From Candidatus Roizmanbacteria bacterium CG22_combo_CG10-13_8_21_14_all_34_12 (lineage in GTDB: Bacteria; Patescibacteriota; Microgenomatia; UBA1406; GWC2-37-13), in contig PCTC01000061.1 in assembly GCA_002786595.1 (NCBI GenBank), forward strand, positions 1 to 10,991: a DNA stretch of 10,991 nucleotides. The letters run 5' to 3'. A program made the translations under genes and the position numbers. The notes under the pieces were generated by a model. The model was not told where the DNA came from. It worked only from the letters and a program-made list of their open reading frames with translations, and searched no databases. Positions 1 through 7,815 of this stretch are shown here, in pieces (within the stretch, counting starts at the first letter, position 1; every line of letters starts with the position of its first letter).

Positions 1-12
1 TGGGGGGAATAA
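1..12 (+). CDS. lysW: C-terminal tail of LysW amino-group carrier protein (partial)
   Basis: The first four codons of the window read Trp-Gly-Glu-stop (TGG GGG GAA TAA). LysW proteins are small carriers of about 55 residues that end in the conserved EDWGE, and the gamma-carboxyl of the final Glu carries the AAA or lysine. The gene normally lies just before lysX, and here its stop codon is one base before the lysX start. The match in motif, frame and position is convincing although only three residues are present. The rest of the gene, including the zinc-binding part, lies upstream of the window. The G-run in these codons may also act as the ribosome binding site for lysX. Confidence 0.78.
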   Translation, partial: WGE

Positions 13-13
13 T

Positions 14-862
14 ATGATAACAATTGGAATTTTGCATACAACAATCAGAGGAGATGAAAAATTAATTATTGAGGCGGCAAAAAAAAGAAATATTCAAATA
101 AAATTAGTTGACGTCAGGGAAGAAATATTAAACCGAAAGACATATAAATCAGACTTTAATGTTGCCCTTCAACGTTGTGTATCAACTGTAAAGGGAACCC
201 ACGCAACTCGTTTTTTTGAATCGATTAATGTAAGTGTCATTAATAATTCTACAGTTGCAGCAATTTGTGAGGATAAATTTATTACATCACTTCTATTGCA
301 AAAAGCCAATGTCCAAGTTCCCGACTTTGCTATGGTGTTTAACGCATCTCAAGCAATAAAGGCAATTGAAGAAATGGGAGGATTTCCGATTGTCATCAAA
401 CCACCACTTGGCTCCTGGGGAAGATTACTTGCAAAAGTAAACGATATTGATGCTCTTGAAGCAATTTTAGAACATAAAAATGTTTTGGGATCACCTCAAC
501 AAAAATCATTTTATATCCAACAGTATGTCAAAAAACCTGGTCGAGATATAAGAGCTTTTGTTATTGACGGTGTGACTATATGTGCCATTTACCGTGATTC
601 TCCCCATTGGATAACAAACACAGCCCGTGGCGGAGTTGCATCCAATTGTCCAGTTACTAAAGAAATATTTGACATTTCAAAAAAAGCTAGCAACGTAGTC
701 GGCGGAGGCATTTTATCATTAGATATATTCGAAACCGAAGATGGTTTACAAATCAACGAAATAAATCATACGACTGAATTTAAAAATTCTGAAAAACCAA
801 CTAATACTAGTATTTCAGGAGCGATCCTTGATTACAGTATAAAAGTTGCAAAAAAAATATGA
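14..862 (+). CDS. lysX: LysX, alpha-aminoadipate--LysW ligase (ATP-grasp)
   Basis: This ligase uses ATP to join the amino group of alpha-aminoadipate to the C-terminal Glu of LysW, which protects it for the later steps. The 282 residues match the family length of about 280. An N-terminal RimK-like domain is followed by the ATP-grasp core: K129 lies in the VIKPPLGSWGR strand-loop (residues 126-137), WITNTARGG is the substrate/phosphate segment, and the metal-binding NEINHTTEFKNS motif is at 248-259. These are close to the Thermus LysX motifs as known. The ATG at 14 follows the lysW stop by one base and has a G-rich stretch (GGGGGG) 7 bases upstream, the only SD-like start in the window. The stop overlaps the lysY start as ATGA. 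Some family members also accept glutamate (ArgX-like), but the full set of AAA-pathway genes downstream favours lysine. Confidence 0.95.
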   Translation: MITIGILHTTIRGDEKLIIEAAKKRNIQIKLVDVREEILNRKTYKSDFNVALQRCVSTVKGTHATRFFESINVSVINNSTVAAICEDKFITSLLLQKANVQVPDFAMVFNASQAIKAIEEMGGFPIVIKPPLGSWGRLLAKVNDIDALEAILEHKNVLGSPQQKSFYIQQYVKKPGRDIRAFVIDGVTICAIYRDSPHWITNTARGGVASNCPVTKEIFDISKKASNVVGGGILSLDIFETEDGLQINEINHTTEFKNSEKPTNTSISGAILDYSIKVAKKI

Positions 863-1899
863 TCAAAGTATCTATATATGGGGCATCAGGTTACGCAGGG
901 GGAGAAATACTACGCATTTTACTTTCACACCCGAAAGTAACTATTCAACAGGTAACTTCAAGAAAATTTAGTGGACAATTAGTTTCTCAAGTTCATCCTA
1001 ATTTGAGAAAAAAAACTGATTTAATATTTTCCCATCCTGATCAATTAAAAAAATGTGATCTCCTTTTTGTTGCTCTTCCAAATGGGGAATCAATGAAATA
1101 TATGACTAATTTAAAAACTTTTGCCAAAAAAATCATTGACCTTGGAGCTGATTATCGATTACGAGAACAAGCTGTTTTTGAAAATTGGTACAAACAAAAA
1201 CATCTAAATCCGGAAATGTTAGAAAAATTTGTTTATGGAATTGTAGAACTTCATCGTCAAGAGATCAAAAAAACTTCTTATGTTGCAGGCCCTGGTTGTG
1301 AAGCGACCGTATCGATTCTTTCCCTTTATCCTTTAATCAAACATAACCTTATCGAGGGAAAAATTATTATTGACGCCAAAATGAGTAGCTCTCAAGCTGG
1401 TCTGAAACCGTCCTTTTCATCCCATCATCCTGAACGATCTGGGGTTGTCCGATCTTATATGCCATCAGGTCACCGTCATACGGCTGAAATTATTCAAGAA
1501 TTATCTCCTTTTGCGAATGATCTTGATGTAGCTATTTCAGCAACCGCGCTTGATATGGTCAGAGGTCTTTTGGTAACTATTCATACCGTTCCTAAAAATG
1601 GAATAACCGAAAAAGAAGTTTGGAAAGCATATAGAACCGAATATGCAAACGAGCCATTCATCAGAATTGTAAAAGAGCGCCAGGGGCTTTATCGATTTCC
1701 CGAACCAAAGATACTACAGGGCACAAATTTTTGTGATATTGGATTTGAAATGGATACAGTTTCAAAACGATTAGTAGTCATTGGTGCAATTGATAATTTA
1801 GTTAAGGGCACGGCAGGACAAGCTGTCCAAGCAATGAACCTAATGTATGGGTTCCCTGAGGAAACGGGCTTAGAATTCCCCGGACTTCATCCTATTTAA
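859..1899 (+). CDS. lysY: LysY, LysW-aminoadipyl-phosphate reductase (ArgC family)
   Basis: This NADPH-dependent reductase converts LysW-gamma-aminoadipyl phosphate, made by LysZ, to the semialdehyde. It is homologous to the arginine enzyme ArgC. The N-terminal Rossmann fold opens with GASGYAGGE at 8-16. The catalytic Cys147 is in GPGCEAT, and HRHTAE at 205-210 carries the conserved His pair. The C-terminus ends in the EETGLEFPGL segment usual for the family. The 346 residues are full length. The start is fixed by the ATGA overlap with lysX, which implies translational coupling; no Shine-Dalgarno sequence is seen. An arginine-pathway ArgC is the alternative, but its place between lysX and the homocitrate genes argues for lysine. 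Confidence 0.94.
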   Translation: MIKVSIYGASGYAGGEILRILLSHPKVTIQQVTSRKFSGQLVSQVHPNLRKKTDLIFSHPDQLKKCDLLFVALPNGESMKYMTNLKTFAKKIIDLGADYRLREQAVFENWYKQKHLNPEMLEKFVYGIVELHRQEIKKTSYVAGPGCEATVSILSLYPLIKHNLIEGKIIIDAKMSSSQAGLKPSFSSHHPERSGVVRSYMPSGHRHTAEIIQELSPFANDLDVAISATALDMVRGLLVTIHTVPKNGITEKEVWKAYRTEYANEPFIRIVKERQGLYRFPEPKILQGTNFCDIGFEMDTVSKRLVVIGAIDNLVKGTAGQAVQAMNLMYGFPEETGLEFPGLHPI

Positions 1900-1903
1900 T
1901 CAT

Positions 1904-3124
1904 ATGAACTTTAAAGGCGTTATTGATACCACATTTCGGGACGGTCAACAATCTCCTCTTATGTTTGACGCCTATAAATATCGGTTCACGTTTGAGGACA
2001 AGAAAAATCTGATCTACGGATTGATCCAACTAGGGGTAAGAAATTTTGAATTTTTTGCACCTAACGTCAGTAAATCAGAAGCACGTGGTTTTGCTAATAT
2101 AAAACAATATGTTACTTCATTAAACATTCCTGGGATACGATTTTTGGCTCACTGCCGCTGTCACCCTTCAGATATTGAAGAGTCGATAAAAGCAGGTTTT
2201 GATGGCCTAAATCTATATATTGGCATGACCCAATATGCACAACAATTCAGCCACGGAATGAAATTCACCGAAATCATATCTAACGTCAAAAAAATTATTG
2301 AAACAACTAGAAAATTTTATCCTAACCTTTATCTTCGTTTTAGTGCTGAAGATAGTTTTCGTACGCCGCTGCAAGATATTTTTCAAATGTATGACGAAAT
2401 TTATAAAAGCGTCGATACCTTTGGTATGCCAGATACCGTTGGAGTTGCTACTCCGACTATAGTCAAAGAAAGATTATTGGAGGTAAAAAAAAGGTACCCA
2501 AAATCTGATATTGAATGCCACTTTCATAATGACCGAGGATATTCTCTTATTAATGCTGTCACTGCCGTTCTAAACGGTGCTTCATACATAGATACATCTA
2601 TTTGGGGAATGGCTGAACGATCAGGAATAACTTCTGTCACCGGCCTTCTGCTAAACTTGTTTTATGAGAATAAGTCATTATGTAATAAATATGATTTAAA
2701 ACTTTGTTATTCCCTGAACATATTAATGGGTTCGATCATAAAATTACAAGTGTCACCTACTGAGCCAGTTTCAATTACTAATCGTACCCACACAGCTGGA
2801 GTCCATCAAAAAGCAGTGCTTAATAATCCATACGTTTATGAAGCTCATAATTTAAAAAATTTTGGCGTTGATAAAAAACAATTATTTTTAGGACCGTTAA
2901 GCGGAAAAAATTTAATTTATTATTATCTGAGAGAAATAGAATATTACGATTTGACTCAAGAGCAGGCTGCTGAAATTGCGAAAGAATTTAAATCAAAATC
3001 AGCGGAAATGAATAAAAAAAATAAGCCTGAGGCAGTGCTGGAAAAAATTGTTGGACAATATAATCTGCCAAAACTTTTGATCAAAAAAGAGTATCTCAAA
3101 AATAGAGTTGAAAATTTAGATTAA
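1904..3124 (+). CDS. hcs: Homocitrate synthase (first step of the AAA pathway)
   Basis: This enzyme condenses 2-oxoglutarate with acetyl-CoA to homocitrate, the committed step of the pathway. It is a DRE-TIM metallolyase of 406 residues. The N-terminal DTTFRDGQQ (8-16) supplies the metal Asp and the active-site Arg. RFSAEDSFRT matches the RFSAEDTFR of known homocitrate synthases. HFHND at 206-210 gives the two metal-binding His, GMAERSG at 235-241 corresponds to GIGERNG, and His301 in HTAGVHQKA is the conserved His of the following domain. The SHG motif near residue 120 also favours homocitrate synthase over isopropylmalate or citramalate synthase. No C-terminal LeuA-type regulatory domain is present, as usual for lysine-pathway enzymes. 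The FRDGQQ variant and divergent middle leave some doubt; Re-citrate synthase is a relative. The gene begins 4 bases after lysY without an SD. Confidence 0.88.
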   Translation: MNFKGVIDTTFRDGQQSPLMFDAYKYRFTFEDKKNLIYGLIQLGVRNFEFFAPNVSKSEARGFANIKQYVTSLNIPGIRFLAHCRCHPSDIEESIKAGFDGLNLYIGMTQYAQQFSHGMKFTEIISNVKKIIETTRKFYPNLYLRFSAEDSFRTPLQDIFQMYDEIYKSVDTFGMPDTVGVATPTIVKERLLEVKKRYPKSDIECHFHNDRGYSLINAVTAVLNGASYIDTSIWGMAERSGITSVTGLLLNLFYENKSLCNKYDLKLCYSLNILMGSIIKLQVSPTEPVSITNRTHTAGVHQKAVLNNPYVYEAHNLKNFGVDKKQLFLGPLSGKNLIYYYLREIEYYDLTQEQAAEIAKEFKSKSAEMNKKNKPEAVLEKIVGQYNLPKLLIKKEYLKNRVENLD

Positions 3125-3128
3125 CAAT

Positions 3129-4385
3129 ATGGGGCAAACGATCGCTGAAAAAATATTTTCCCAACATGTAGGAAAAAAAATTTACGCAGGAGATTTTGCA
3201 ATTGCAAAACTTGACCTTGTTATGGCTCACGACACAACTTGCGCCTGGGCAATTGACCCGTTTTACGAAATTGCTAAAAAAGTTTGGGACAAGAAAAAAA
3301 TCTTCATCCCTTTTGACCATGCTTTTCCGGCCCCAAATGTTCAGATGGCTAAATTACAATCTAAAATTAGAAAGTTTGCAAGAGAACAAGGAATTCCAAT
3401 CACGACTGATGGCGTCTGTCACCAAATAATGTCTGAACGGTTTATAAATCCAGGTAATTTAATTCTTGGTGCCGATTCACATTCTCCAACCGGTGGAGGT
3501 TTGGGGGCTTTAACAATTGGCGTTGGTTCAACCGATGCTGCAATTGCGATGGCTACCGGCACCTGTTGGTTTCGAGTACCACAGACTATAAGGATCAACA
3601 TTAAAGGAAAATTAAAAAAAGGCGTATTTTCGAAAGATGTTATTTTGATGATTGCTAAAAAATTTGGTCCGGAAGGTGGTAACTATAGAGTGTTAGAATA
3701 CGATGGTGAAACAGTCCGTAATTTTTCCGTGCCCGCCCGTTTGACTTTAACCAATATGTCAGCGGAAATGGGAGCAAAGGCCGCCATTATTGAACCAGAT
3801 GAAGAGACAGAAAAATATTTAAAAGAAAATCAACGACCATATATTTTTGATAAAAAATCGTTATGGAGTGATGAAGACGCGGTTTACGAAAAAGTAATGA
3901 ACTTTGATGTTTCTGATCTTACTCCACAGATTGCCGAACCACCGGATATTGATCGAGTCAAAACTGTAGAAGATGTTGAAAAAAAGAAAATAAAAGTTGA
4001 TCAGGTATTTATTGGCTCCTGTACAAACTGCCGGATTGGGGACCTAGACGTTGTTTATAAAATGTTCCAAAAAAATGATTTGAATCCAAATGTGCGGACT
4101 ATCATTACTCCCGCTTCAAAGCTTGTATTTTTACAAGCTTTAGCCAAAGGTTATATAGAATTTTTTACTAAAAAAAACGCCATTATTTTAACTCCAGGTT
4201 GTGGTCCATGTTTGGGACGACACGGAGGAGTTTTGTACGATAACGAAGTTTGTGTCTCAACCAGCAATCGTAATTTTACCGGAAGAATGGGCAGTCCGAA
4301 AGCATTGATATATTTAGCCAGTCCGGCAACGGCTGCGGCTTCGGCAATTACCGGTTATATCACCGACCCAGGAAAATATTTATAA
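3129..4385 (+). CDS. lysT: Homoaconitase large subunit (LeuC/aconitase family)
   Basis: With the small subunit encoded next, this protein isomerises homocitrate to homoisocitrate through cis-homoaconitate, using a [4Fe-4S] cluster. The three expected cluster ligands are Cys298 (in GSCTNC), Cys358 and Cys361 (in TPGCGPC). AHDTTCAW near residue 33 and GADSHSPTGGG at 114-124 are the substrate-binding signatures of the LeuC/HacA family. The 418 residues match the two-subunit form rather than fused aconitase. It begins 4 bases after the homocitrate synthase stop with no SD. By sequence alone it could be isopropylmalate isomerase; the assignment to lysine rests on the neighbours. A perfect 10-bp inverted repeat lies inside the gene at 4118-4141. 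Confidence 0.9.
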   Translation: MGQTIAEKIFSQHVGKKIYAGDFAIAKLDLVMAHDTTCAWAIDPFYEIAKKVWDKKKIFIPFDHAFPAPNVQMAKLQSKIRKFAREQGIPITTDGVCHQIMSERFINPGNLILGADSHSPTGGGLGALTIGVGSTDAAIAMATGTCWFRVPQTIRINIKGKLKKGVFSKDVILMIAKKFGPEGGNYRVLEYDGETVRNFSVPARLTLTNMSAEMGAKAAIIEPDEETEKYLKENQRPYIFDKKSLWSDEDAVYEKVMNFDVSDLTPQIAEPPDIDRVKTVEDVEKKKIKVDQVFIGSCTNCRIGDLDVVYKMFQKNDLNPNVRTIITPASKLVFLQALAKGYIEFFTKKNAIILTPGCGPCLGRHGGVLYDNEVCVSTSNRNFTGRMGSPKALIYLASPATAAASAITGYITDPGKYL

Positions 4386-4400
4386 TTTTAAAAAATAATC

Positions 4401-4853
4401 ATGAACTGGATTTTTGGAAATAATATAAACACCGACCTTATTACACCAGGACGATACAATATTACAACTGATGCAAAAGAGTTGGCCAAAATAGCCTTCA
4501 TTGAACATCGACCAAATTTCGCCAAAACGGTTAAGAAAGATGATTTTATTATTGCCGGAAATAACTTCGGTTGTGGGTCTTCCCGTGAAACGGCCGTTAC
4601 TGCTCTTAAAGCTTGTGGAATAAAGGCTATCATAGCTAAATCATTCGCGAGAATTTTTTATCGTAACTGTATCAACCAAGGTCTATTAGCAATCGTTGGT
4701 GAAACCAAAAATATTGGGCCAAATGATAAAATCAAAATCGATATAAAAAATGTCCCACCACTAATGACTAAGCTTTATGAGACGGGAGGAATCATTCCAT
4801 ATTTAAAGAAAAATGGGTTGGACTCGCTAAAAAAACTTTTTCTAAAAACATGA
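4401..4853 (+). CDS. lysU: Homoaconitase small subunit (LeuD family)
   Basis: This is the swivel-domain partner of the large subunit and completes its active site. The 150 residues contain NINTDLITPGRY at 8-19, the signature of the small subunits. After Arg18-Tyr19 comes the loop that sets the length of substrate accepted in this family; here it reads N-I-T. GCGSSRE at 57-63 is the conserved substrate-binding turn. IIAKSFARIFYRNCINQG is the usual following helix. It resembles lysine-pathway small subunits (PGKY, then AFxxxRPxF) more than LeuD. It starts 15 bases after the large subunit with no SD and overlaps the next gene as ATGA. Isopropylmalate isomerase remains the alternative if the context is ignored. 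Confidence 0.9.
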   Translation: MNWIFGNNINTDLITPGRYNITTDAKELAKIAFIEHRPNFAKTVKKDDFIIAGNNFGCGSSRETAVTALKACGIKAIIAKSFARIFYRNCINQGLLAIVGETKNIGPNDKIKIDIKNVPPLMTKLYETGGIIPYLKKNGLDSLKKLFLKT

Positions 4854-5848
4854 AAAAAAAATATCAAATATGTTATATGGGAGGAGATGGTATTGGACCT
4901 GATGTCACAATTGAGTCGATCAGACTTCTACAGGCTACCGGAATCAGTTTTAATTTTGTTCAAGCTGAAATCGGTTTTGAAGCTTATAATAAATATGGCA
5001 CTCCACTGCCCCAAAAAACAATTGAAATTTGCAAAAAAAGCGATGCAATATTATTCGGTGCTATTACTACCCCACCAAATATTAAAGGATATTTTAGTCC
5101 AATTGTCCACTTACGAAAAAATTTGGATCTTTATGCAAATGTCAGACCTTTTAAATCACTACCTATCCCTAATCAAAAACCGGGAATAGATTTTATTATA
5201 GTTCGTGAAAATACCGAGGATCTTTATGCAGGTCAGGAACGGCTAACAAAAGAGGGGGCAATTGCCGAAAGAGTTATCACTAAAAAAGGTTGTGAGAAAA
5301 TTATAAAATTTGCTTTTGAACTTGCTAAAAAACAAAATAGAAAAAAGGTGACAGTTGTTCATAAAGCCAATATTTTGAGAATTACCGACGGCTTATTTTT
5401 GGATATTGCTAAGAAAATTTCCCAGCGCTATCCACAAATAATAATGGAGGAAATGCTTGTTGACTCCTGCGCCATGCAGCTTATTAAAAAAACTGAGGCT
5501 TTTGATGTTATTGTTACGACCAATATGTTTGGTGATATCTTATCAGACGAAGCAGCGGGATTAACGGGGGGACTCGGAGTAGCCGCCAGCGGTAACATGG
5601 GAAATAATCAAGGATTGTTTGAGCCTGTTCACGGTTCAGCACCGAAATACGCCGGAAGAAATATCGCTAATCCGATGGCCAGTTTTCTTTCATCGGCCAT
5701 GATGCTTGAATTTTTGGGCGAAGATAAAATGGCACAAAAAATAAGAATATCCATTAAAAAAACAATAGAGTTGGGCCTTACGACTAAAGATTTGGGTGGG
5801 AAATTAAAAAGTTCCGAATTTACTGATAAAGTTATCAACAACTTATGA
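4850..5848 (+). CDS. hicd: Homoisocitrate dehydrogenase (beta-decarboxylating, NAD family)
   Basis: This enzyme oxidises and decarboxylates homoisocitrate to 2-oxoadipate. It belongs to the isocitrate/isopropylmalate dehydrogenase family and has full length at 332 residues. GGDGIGP is at 11-17, and the substrate-recognition stretch HLRKNLDLYANVRP at 87-100 matches the Thermus homoisocitrate enzyme (YLRRRLDLYANVRP) closely. RENTEDLY ends at the catalytic Tyr126, Lys172 is in HKAN, and the metal-binding Asp residues are D205 (VDSCAMQ), D229 and D233 (GDILSD). FEPVHGSAP is the cofactor loop. Some relatives also use isocitrate or isopropylmalate, so the in-cell range may be broader. The ATGA overlaps at both ends couple it to the small homoaconitase subunit and to lysZ. 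Confidence 0.92.
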   Translation: MKKKYQICYMGGDGIGPDVTIESIRLLQATGISFNFVQAEIGFEAYNKYGTPLPQKTIEICKKSDAILFGAITTPPNIKGYFSPIVHLRKNLDLYANVRPFKSLPIPNQKPGIDFIIVRENTEDLYAGQERLTKEGAIAERVITKKGCEKIIKFAFELAKKQNRKKVTVVHKANILRITDGLFLDIAKKISQRYPQIIMEEMLVDSCAMQLIKKTEAFDVIVTTNMFGDILSDEAAGLTGGLGVAASGNMGNNQGLFEPVHGSAPKYAGRNIANPMASFLSSAMMLEFLGEDKMAQKIRISIKKTIELGLTTKDLGGKLKSSEFTDKVINNL

Positions 5849-6648
5849 TCCTTATTAAAATCGGTGGCGGAAAAAAAATCAATCTTAATTATATCTGTGA
5901 AGATATTAAAACTCTTACTGATCAGGGTGAAAAAGTTGTTCTTGTTCATGGTGCCAGCGTCATCCGTGATGAAATAGCAAAGAAAATCGGAGCCCCAACT
6001 AAAACTATTACCTCCCCAACTGGGATAAGTAGCGTCTATACGGATAAAACAGCCATTGATGTTTTTTTAATGGCTTATCCTGGGCTTGTTAATAAAACAA
6101 TTGTTGCTAGACTACAATCATATGGAGTAAATGCAGTAGGACTTTCGGGAATCGACGGACAACTATGGAAAGGAAAAAGAAAGGTAAATGTTTATTCCAA
6201 AGAGGGAGTTAAAACCAAATTGATTACAGATAATATGACTGGAAAGGTGACACAAATAAATATTAATTTGATTAATTTACTTTTGAATAATAAATATTTA
6301 CCAGTTGTTTGCCCGCCAGCCTTGAGTGAAGAAAACGAAATAATAAATACTGATAATGATTGGGCAGTTGCTGTAATGTCCGGTGCCTTAAAAATTGAAA
6401 AAATGGTTGTACTATTTGAAGCGCCCGGACTTTTGAAAAAATTTGGCGATGAATCCTCTTTAATAAAAATTGTTAATAAAGACAAACTGGATACATATTT
6501 AACCTATACCCAAGGTAGGATGAAGAAGAAATTACTGGGAGCCAAAGAAGCATTTACTCAAGGATTAAAAAAATTATATTGGTCGGATGGTCGAATAAAA
6601 AACCCTATTATAAACGCCCTTAAGGGAACGGGTACTATTATTAGTTAA
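5845..6648 (+). CDS. lysZ: LysZ, LysW-aminoadipate kinase (ArgB family)
   Basis: The kinase phosphorylates the side-chain carboxylate of LysW-bound AAA and hands the product to LysY. It has the amino-acid kinase fold, with 267 residues as usual. KIGGG at 5-9 is the phosphate loop, VHGAS at 34-38 and VGLSGIDG at 98-105 form the substrate side, INTDND at 167-172 is the conserved nucleotide/substrate segment, and GRMKKK at 224-229 replaces the GGMxxK of ArgB kinases. The start overlaps the preceding stop as ATGA. A kinase for LysW-glutamate (arginine route) is possible in bifunctional systems, but nothing in the window points to an arginine branch. Confidence 0.93.
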   Translation: MILIKIGGGKKINLNYICEDIKTLTDQGEKVVLVHGASVIRDEIAKKIGAPTKTITSPTGISSVYTDKTAIDVFLMAYPGLVNKTIVARLQSYGVNAVGLSGIDGQLWKGKRKVNVYSKEGVKTKLITDNMTGKVTQININLINLLLNNKYLPVVCPPALSEENEIINTDNDWAVAVMSGALKIEKMVVLFEAPGLLKKFGDESSLIKIVNKDKLDTYLTYTQGRMKKKLLGAKEAFTQGLKKLYWSDGRIKNPIINALKGTGTIIS

Positions 6649-6658
6649 TTTTTTATTT

Positions 6659-7813
6659 ATGAAAAATTATCAATTTCTTCAGCAAAAATATACTGTCAAT
6701 ACTTATGTAAACCGAGGTATCACTTTTGTTCGTGGTGAAGGAGTCTATTTATATGATGATGCAGGAAATAAATATTTGGATATGATGAGCAACTATGGTG
6801 TCAATATTTTTGGTCATGGAGATAAACAAATCTTAAAACAACTGGAGCAACAACTTAGATTGTTGACAACTTTACACGGAAGTTTTAATAACGATAAGAG
6901 GGCGGAAGCATCAGAAATGCTAATCAAACGTTCAGGGCAATCTTATACGAATGTATATTGGTGCAACTCTGGAGCCGAAGCAAATGAAGCAGCTATGAAA
7001 TTTGCTGTAGTAGCAACTGGAAAAAAGAAAATTATTACTTGTGACCATGGTTATCACGGAAAAACTCTCGGAGCCTTATCAGTTACTTATGGGGAAAAAT
7101 ACCGTAAACCTTTCCTCCCCCTTCTTTGGCATGTTGAGTTTATCCCTCATGATGATCTTGAAGCCTTGAAAAAAACAATTGATAAGGATACAGCTGCTTT
7201 TATCGTTGAGCCTATCCAAGGCGAAGGCGGGATATATGTGCCCGATAAAAATTATTTAAAAAAAGTCAGGCAAATATGTGACGAACGTGGAGTAATTCTT
7301 ATTATTGATGAAGTTCAAACCGGGATGGGAAGAACCGGAAGTCTTTTATGTTCGCAACAATTTGGCGTTGAGGCTGATATCTTAACTTTAGGTAAAGGAT
7401 TAGCCGGCGGAATACCTATTGGTGCTACTCTTATCAATAACAAAGTTTCCACTGTTATTTTTAAAGGCCTCCATACTTCAACATTTGGAGGGAATCCTTT
7501 AGCCTGTGCTGGTGTAATTGCAACTCTAGATAAAATAGAAGGAAGTCTACTTAAACATATAACGGAAATGGGCTCATATTTTATTAAAGAATTAAAAAAA
7601 ATTAAGTCTTCGTCGATCCTTGGAGTTCGGGGTCAAGGTTTAATGATCGGCCTAGATGTTAAAATCGATCGGAATAATTTATTAAAAAAACTGCAGGGAG
7701 AAAAAATATTAGCCATTCCTGCCGCTGATACGGTGGTTAGATTTTTGCCACCTTTAATTATTGAAAAAAAACATGTTGATTTAGTTATCAGTGTTTTAAA
7801 AAAAGTTCTATAA
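6659..7813 (+). CDS. lysJ: LysJ, LysW-aminoadipate semialdehyde aminotransferase
   Basis: A class III PLP-dependent aminotransferase that turns the LysW-bound semialdehyde into LysW-lysine using glutamate. The 384 residues match LysJ/ArgD. The order of motifs is SGAEANEAA near 104, the PLP-stacking GYHGKTLG, IIDEVQTGMGR with Asp217 contacting the pyridine nitrogen, the Schiff-base Lys246 in LGKGLAGG, and HTSTFGGNPLA from 272. The ATG at 6659 is 10 bases after lysZ with only T-rich sequence before it and no SD. ArgD-type enzymes cannot be told apart by motif alone; the position after lysZ decides. In some organisms such an enzyme may also make AAA from 2-oxoadipate, which would matter here because no separate LysN is seen. 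Confidence 0.93.
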   Translation: MKNYQFLQQKYTVNTYVNRGITFVRGEGVYLYDDAGNKYLDMMSNYGVNIFGHGDKQILKQLEQQLRLLTTLHGSFNNDKRAEASEMLIKRSGQSYTNVYWCNSGAEANEAAMKFAVVATGKKKIITCDHGYHGKTLGALSVTYGEKYRKPFLPLLWHVEFIPHDDLEALKKTIDKDTAAFIVEPIQGEGGIYVPDKNYLKKVRQICDERGVILIIDEVQTGMGRTGSLLCSQQFGVEADILTLGKGLAGGIPIGATLINNKVSTVIFKGLHTSTFGGNPLACAGVIATLDKIEGSLLKHITEMGSYFIKELKKIKSSSILGVRGQGLMIGLDVKIDRNNLLKKLQGEKILAIPAADTVVRFLPPLIIEKKHVDLVISVLKKVL

Positions 7814-7815
7814 AT

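Noticed and set aside
803..814. 12-bp palindrome AATACTAGTATT near the end of lysX as an operator
   Set aside because: It lies within coding sequence, is A+T-rich and occurs once; no second copy was noticed near another gene.
860..862. Recoding of UGA (as in Gracilibacteria, code 25)
   Set aside because: UGA serves as the stop for lysX, lysU and hicd at exactly the family-expected C-termini with ATGA overlaps, and no gene needs UGA read-through.
1904..5848. Leucine operon (LeuA-LeuC-LeuD-LeuB)
   Set aside because: The synthase lacks the LeuA regulatory domain and has the RFSAEDSFR and SHG features of homocitrate synthase; the dehydrogenase has the LDLYANVRP homoisocitrate-type stretch; lysX, lysZ, lysJ and the lysW tail flank the set.
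5629..5949. Reverse-strand open frame of 106 codons across the hicd-lysZ junction
   Set aside because: It is antisense to conserved ends of two well-supported genes and has no family signature.
859..7813. Arginine genes argC/argB/argD
   Set aside because: The three families are homologous, but they are embedded in an AAA-pathway operon with lysX and a LysW tail, and no carbamoyltransferase or argininosuccinate gene is present.
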